From Phytobacter diazotrophicus (GTDB lineage Bacteria; Pseudomonadota; Gammaproteobacteria; Enterobacterales; Enterobacteriaceae), in NCBI GenBank assembly GCA_004346725.1, contig SMDE01000007.1, positions 186,001 through 250,000 of the forward strand: 64,000 bases of DNA. Reading direction: 5' to 3'. The position numbers and the translations under genes were made by a program. Position 1 is the stretch's first letter. Every line of letters starts with the position of its first letter. Under the pieces are notes generated by a model. The model was not told the origin of the DNA, did not search any database, and saw nothing but the letters and a program-made list of their open reading frames with translations. Positions 60,456-64,000 of this stretch are shown here, in pieces.

Positions 60456-60786
60456 AATATTATTCCTTACTATTCATGTTTTCTTGCGGCGTGTGCCGTA
60501 TTGACGATATTCACTTTAGACTGTTATTCGTCAATAAATCAGAGCATCAGTAAAACAATGAAAGTGTAAAAAACATTTTTACAGCAATTGTGGAGAGAAT
60601 ATGGATAAACGGAGGAGAGTGGCAAACCAAATATAACAGCAGGGAGTTTTACAGGTAATAATGGAGATTATATAGTGCTGATGAATAATAACAAGCCAAT
60701 GCTACAGGAATAATCTGCATATGCATTGAAAAAATATGCAAACTGGTAAGCCATGACTGATATATCACCATCTATAGTCAACTGAT

Positions 60787-60809
60787 ACGGATCCGCGACG
60801 CGGATCCGT
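60787..60809. repeat. 23-base perfect palindrome
   Basis: ACGGATCCGC and GCGGATCCGT arms around GAC, without a T-run on either side. It could be a protein site, an RNA hairpin or a remnant of a mobile-element end. Confidence 0.6.
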
Positions 60810-60937
60810 TGACCACTTCCCGGCTTCGGCTGAGCCCAAAAAGCCTTATCTCAAAAAGATGATGAGGCCGGCACCGATTCTTAAGCGTCTGCTGGTGTCG
60901 GGCAATACGCGATATGCACGCTATCGCAAAAGCTAAA
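60806..60937 (+). pseudogene. possible C-terminal gene remnant
   Basis: The frame from just after the palindrome reads SVDHFPASAEPKKPYLKKMM and ends GNTRYARYRKS before TAA. The basic, orderly composition looks like the end of a real protein, but no start or ribosome site exists and I cannot name the family. Confidence 0.3.
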
Positions 60938-61226
60938 CACTTCCATTCCGACTTTCGCAAAAAGAATTAAAAGCGACTTTTTAGTATGGGTTGTTATATG
61001 ACTATTTCGCGACACGACATACCAACTATGGGTGTCTTCTTTGGTCATCGAATGCATGAGTATAGAGTAGTCAATAATTCTCGTTACGATGATAATAAAC
61101 CGGTACTACCATCAATGGTAATACTACATGATCAGGTAACTTATTATTAAATTAAGTATTAAAGACAACCCCCCACAAAATTAGTCAAATAATCAATTTT
61201 TTCTAAATAGCCACAAACGTGCTCTG

Positions 61227-61655
61227 ATGACCATTACCAACCCGCACGCTATTTCCGCAGTCAATGCGTTTTCAATTATGGAAACGATCTATTTTATGCG
61301 CCATTGCGCGCTATTGATCGCCTGTGATTCCGGTCCGGTTGCCCTTGCAGGCATGACCTCGATCGGCATCATTTCAATTTACTCGCAAATTGAGGCGAAA
61401 AACCGTTTACCGTTCAGGAATGGCGCTCAGGGTTGGAATGCATTAGGTATTGATGTTGCCTGTCCGGCTTACGGTCCCTGCGGCAGGCTGGTGAGCACAA
61501 ACCCCAAAGAGACAACCGGGGTGTCCTTTGCTGAATGGTGTCCAAAAGACAAAACCTATGAGTGCATGCGTGGCCTGTCAGGAGAGACCATGGTCTACCT
61601 GATTAACCATTTCCTGCAATCTGATGACTATATTCCGCAGGTGGCTAACGCCTGA
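61227..61655 (+). pseudogene. C-terminal fragment of a glycosyltransferase family 9-like protein
   Basis: This frame of 142 codons resembles the C-terminal half of heptosyltransferase-like GT9 enzymes: SIMETIYFMRHCALLIACDS and SGPVALAGMTSIGIISIYS (the donor-binding D-SG-xH/A-A region). A full protein has about 320-380 residues, so roughly the first 200 are missing and there is no ribosome site. Either a pseudogene or a fragment left by a deletion. A good terminator follows. Confidence 0.6.
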
Positions 61656-61678
61656 CGGATCATTGCAAAGCACTTCGC

Positions 61679-61716
61679 AAAAAAACGCGCCCGACGTGAT
61701 GTCCGGGCGCGTTTTT
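61679..61716. terminator. bidirectional terminator between GT9 fragment and astE
   Basis: AAAACGCGCCCG / CGGGCGCGTTTT stem with a nine-base loop and A-/T-runs on both sides, between convergent frames. Confidence 0.88.
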
Positions 61717-61732
61717 CTTGATAGCGACTTTC

Positions 61733-62698
61733 CTAACTGATGCGCTCCAGCATCAATCCCGCCCGTAGCCCCACCGCGACCTTTGGATTAGGAAAGAGCA
61801 CATATTCCTGATCGCGCTGGACAACGTAACGCTCGCCGCGATCTTCTGCCAGCAACGTTCCCGCCGCAAACGGGGTAAAATTGAGCGTATCGTCCGAAAT
61901 ATAAAGCACGAACTCTTCACTGCGCCGTGTTAACTGCTGCACCACACGATAGCGTATCGGTGCGTTTTCCGCTTCGGGCACCACGTCGCCAGCAAGCAAC
62001 GCCGCCAGCGCCCAGCGGGTACGCTCGAACTGGCTCAAATCATTTTCACCAAAAGGTAGCGCTTTACCAAGCTCCAGCGTACAGGAATGGGCCTGAAACT
62101 GTTCGCAGGTGTAGTGAGTAAAGGTTCCCGCTGGGGACTGATGGAAGACTAACGCTTCCAGCCCGGCATCGCCCAGCCATTTGAGAAAAATTTCATCCCA
62201 GGGTTCTGCACGCGCAGGCAGTACACCAAAACGTACATGATGAGAACCACGGATCGCCGTGTGCAGGTCAAGATGCCAGCGATCTTCATCATCTTCGGCG
62301 TAAAAATGGGTGACGGCCCGTTCCAGTTGTGCGGCGCGAATCGTCTCATCACTGGCCGGAAAACCTTGCCAGCGCGCGCCAAACATGCGGTTAAGGTCGC
62401 TGCGCAGAAAACGTTTATTCTGTCCCAGCGCCTGCGGGTTACCGATAATGATAAGCAGGCGCCAGCTTAAGGCCAGCGTCCCGTTCAGGAGCTGTTTTAA
62501 CAGACCATCCAGCATCTCCACTGGCGCGGTTTCATTGCCGTGAATCGCGCAGGAAAGCACCAGAGAGCGCTTTACTGGCTTTGGGGGCACTAACTCCAGA
62601 ACGCCCTGCTCATGCCATAACCAGTGGATCTCACCAGCCTCACCCACCGTCCTGCGGGGCATTTCACCTGACAGCGTCATTGCGAGAAAATTGTCCAT
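61733..62698 (-). CDS. astE: succinylglutamate desuccinylase AstE
   Basis: This 321-residue zinc enzyme begins [20 protein letters not shown] at the ATG with a GGAGG site (a frame to 62713 overlaps astB and is longer than the family). Zinc ligands are in [13 protein letters not shown] (HxxE) and [11 protein letters not shown]. It performs the last step of the arginine succinyltransferase pathway, giving glutamate and succinate. Confidence 0.96.
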   Translation of the reverse strand: MDNFLAMTLSGEMPRRTVGEAGEIHWLWHEQGVLELVPPKPVKRSLVLSCAIHGNETAPVEMLDGLLKQLLNGTLALSWRLLIIIGNPQALGQNKRFLRSDLNRMFGARWQGFPASDETIRAAQLERAVTHFYAEDDEDRWHLDLHTAIRGSHHVRFGVLPARAEPWDEIFLKWLGDAGLEALVFHQSPAGTFTHYTCEQFQAHSCTLELGKALPFGENDLSQFERTRWALAALLAGDVVPEAENAPIRYRVVQQLTRRSEEFVLYISDDTLNFTPFAAGTLLAEDRGERYVVQRDQEYVLFPNPKVAVGLRAGLMLERIS

Positions 62699-62709
62699 AC
62701 GGCCTCCTG

Positions 62710-64000
62710 TCACTGCTGGAAGGGATAAACGGAACCTAATCTCAACATTTGCGTCAACGTATCCAGTGCTTCCCGGCTCTCCCGTAATAGCATCGGATCA
62801 GCCAGATCGGCCTGCGTTAACCTGTCACGATAATAACGCTCAATCCACTCATTTAGTGCGCGGAACAGCACATCATTCATCATCACTGCCGGATTTACCG
62901 CACGTGCCTCTTCGTCCGTCAGAACGACGCGCAGGCGCAAACAGGCCGGGCCGCCGCCATTAGACATACTTTCACGCAGATCAAACACCTTGATCTCGCT
63001 GATGGGGTTGTCTTGCTCCAGCAGCGTGGTCAAATAGCGCCAGACGCCCGGATGCTCGCGGGATTCCTGAGGCAATATGAGCACCATGCTGCCATCTTCG
63101 CGGCTCAGCAACTGACTGTTAAACAGATACGTTTGTACCGCATCGCTGACGGATACCTCAGCGTCGGGCACCTCCAGCGCCATAAACCCCGGCACCCGCG
63201 CACGCAACTGGCTAAACAACGCCTGTTGATGCAAAAAAGCCTGCTCATGACAGAAAAGTACCTGTCGGTTTGATACCGCGATAACATCATTATGGAACAC
63301 GCCCTGATCGATAACAGCAGGATTTTGCTGGGCGAAGATAACCTGTCGTGGGCAGACCTGATTAAGCCGCGCGACCGCCTGGCTGGCTTCCAGCGTCTGG
63401 CGGGCGGGATAGCGCCCTGGTGCGGCGTTGCTGCCCTCTTCACGGCCATAAACAAACAACTGAACACCCGGCTCGCCGTAGTCGCCCCCAAGACGATTAT
63501 GGTTAGCCGCCCCTTCATCGCCAAACATGGCCACCTGCGGCAATGCGGGATGCACGGCAAACTTACGCTCATCGCGGAAGATGGCTTTTAGCACCGCTTC
63601 GGTGGTCGGCGCTTCGATGGCCCGGTGAAATTTGTTATTGAGGTTAGCCACCGTCAGATGTACCCGCCCGTCGAGCGCATCGGCAGAGGGGCAGACCGTT
63701 GCCGCATTCGCCACCCACATGGATGATGCAGAGCTGACGGCAGAAAGCAGATGCGGTGAATGCGCAGCGGCTTTTTCCACCACCTGCTCATCACTTCCGC
63801 TAAAACCCAACTGGCGCAGGACCGGGATGTTCGGCCTCTCCTGCGGTGGGATCACGGCCTGCACAAAACCGGCATCCGCCAGCGCTTTCATCTTTAACAG
63901 CCCCTGCTTTGCCGCAAGCTTCGGGTTAGAAACCTGGTGACGGTGTTTCGTCGACGCCTCGTTACCGAACGACAGTCCGGCATAATGGTGCGTCAGGCCC
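62710..64000 (-). CDS. astB: N-succinylarginine dihydrolase AstB (5' end outside window)
   Basis: The frame is open to the right edge; the first visible residues ([20 protein letters not shown]) correspond to about residue 13 of E. coli AstB (447 residues), so only about a dozen residues are missing. Internal ATG at 63891 is not the start. Signatures are [20 protein letters not shown] (His) and [15 protein letters not shown] with the catalytic Cys. It hydrolyses succinylarginine to succinylornithine, ammonia and CO2, and its stop lies just before astE. Confidence 0.96.
   Translation of the reverse strand, partial: GLTHHYAGLSFGNEASTKHRHQVSNPKLAAKQGLLKMKALADAGFVQAVIPPQERPNIPVLRQLGFSGSDEQVVEKAAAHSPHLLSAVSSASSMWVANAATVCPSADALDGRVHLTVANLNNKFHRAIEAPTTEAVLKAIFRDERKFAVHPALPQVAMFGDEGAANHNRLGGDYGEPGVQLFVYGREEGSNAAPGRYPARQTLEASQAVARLNQVCPRQVIFAQQNPAVIDQGVFHNDVIAVSNRQVLFCHEQAFLHQQALFSQLRARVPGFMALEVPDAEVSVSDAVQTYLFNSQLLSREDGSMVLILPQESREHPGVWRYLTTLLEQDNPISEIKVFDLRESMSNGGGPACLRLRVVLTDEEARAVNPAVMMNDVLFRALNEWIERYYRDRLTQADLADPMLLRESREALDTLTQMLRLGSVYPFQQ

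Larger units (their letters stand above)
60456..61226. other. AT-rich decayed region between spy and the GT9 fragment
   Basis: This region is absent between spy and astE in E. coli. It contains a 23-base perfect palindrome (60787-60809), a 44-codon open fragment (60806-60934, ending ARYRKS) and a 50-codon frame (60998-61150, beginning MTISRHDIPTMGVFFGHRMH). None has a good ribosome site. It appears to be remnants of an acquired segment. Confidence 0.5.

Noticed and set aside
60555-60580. CpxR box upstream of spy
   Set aside because: GTAAA-type words occur, but not with the GTAAA-N5-GTAAA spacing, so I do not report a site.
60778-60960. 60-codon minus-strand frame beginning MRKSEWKCLAFAIACISRIA
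   Set aside because: There is no ribosome site and it overlaps the perfect palindrome; the plus-strand remnant looks more protein-like.
1-64000. CRISPR arrays, complete insertion sequences, tRNA or rRNA genes
   Set aside because: No regularly spaced repeats, transposase gene with inverted ends, cloverleaf-like sequence or rRNA segment was recognised while reading the window.

Overview
The window is enterobacterial chromosome. The right third (about 40.0-64.0 kb) follows the Escherichia coli gene order almost exactly: ydiY, pfkB, ydiZ, yniA, yniB, hxpB(yniC), ydjM, tcyP(ydjN), cedA, katE, the chb chitobiose operon, osmE, nadE, cho, ves, spy, astE, astB. The proteins are close to, but clearly not identical with, those of E. 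coli. Three differences point to a related genus (Citrobacter/Enterobacter-like; genus not provable here): a kduD-type dehydrogenase between hxpB and ydjM, a fumD-type gene plus a small helix-hairpin-helix gene beside ydiY, and a decayed island between spy and astE.

The left 39.6 kb is the integrase-proximal part of a lambdoid siphophage prophage; its left end (tail tip, fibres, far att site) lies outside the window. Read from the right: tyrosine integrase and a small Xis/AlpA-like protein at 38.2-39.6 kb; a rightward PL operon (32.0-38.2 kb) with RecE/RecT recombination genes; a P22-type immunity region (31.0-32.05 kb: C2-like repressor, Cro, three OR sites, an OL site); a leftward PR operon with CII, replication proteins O-like and P-like, a nin-type block including a cytosine methyltransferase, a PIN-domain protein and NinB, then antiterminator Q (22.6-23.4 kb). 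A lambda-like late promoter pR' lies just beyond Q, followed by three successive intrinsic terminators and two copies of a structured sequence. Beyond these lie the lysis cassette (pinholin-type holin, SAR endolysin, Rz/Rz1 at 19.7-20.9 kb), then terminase, portal, head, connector and tail genes down to the left edge.

The late operon is leftward. Q made at the end of the early left operon would let polymerase from pR' pass the terminators and transcribe lysis, packaging, head and tail genes. Several cargo-like units interrupt it: a BamE-like lipoprotein gene with its own promoter and terminator at 6.1-6.55 kb, a small gene with its own terminator at 13.0 kb, and several small genes on the opposite strand. 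The PL leader carries a strong hairpin, and no N gene is visible, which suggests RNA-based or N-independent early antitermination.

No CRISPR array, complete insertion sequence, tRNA or rRNA gene was seen. Several genes shorter than 60 codons were found by reading the sequence directly (9332-9502, 18187-18360, 23396-23527, 24266-24364, 36921-37082).
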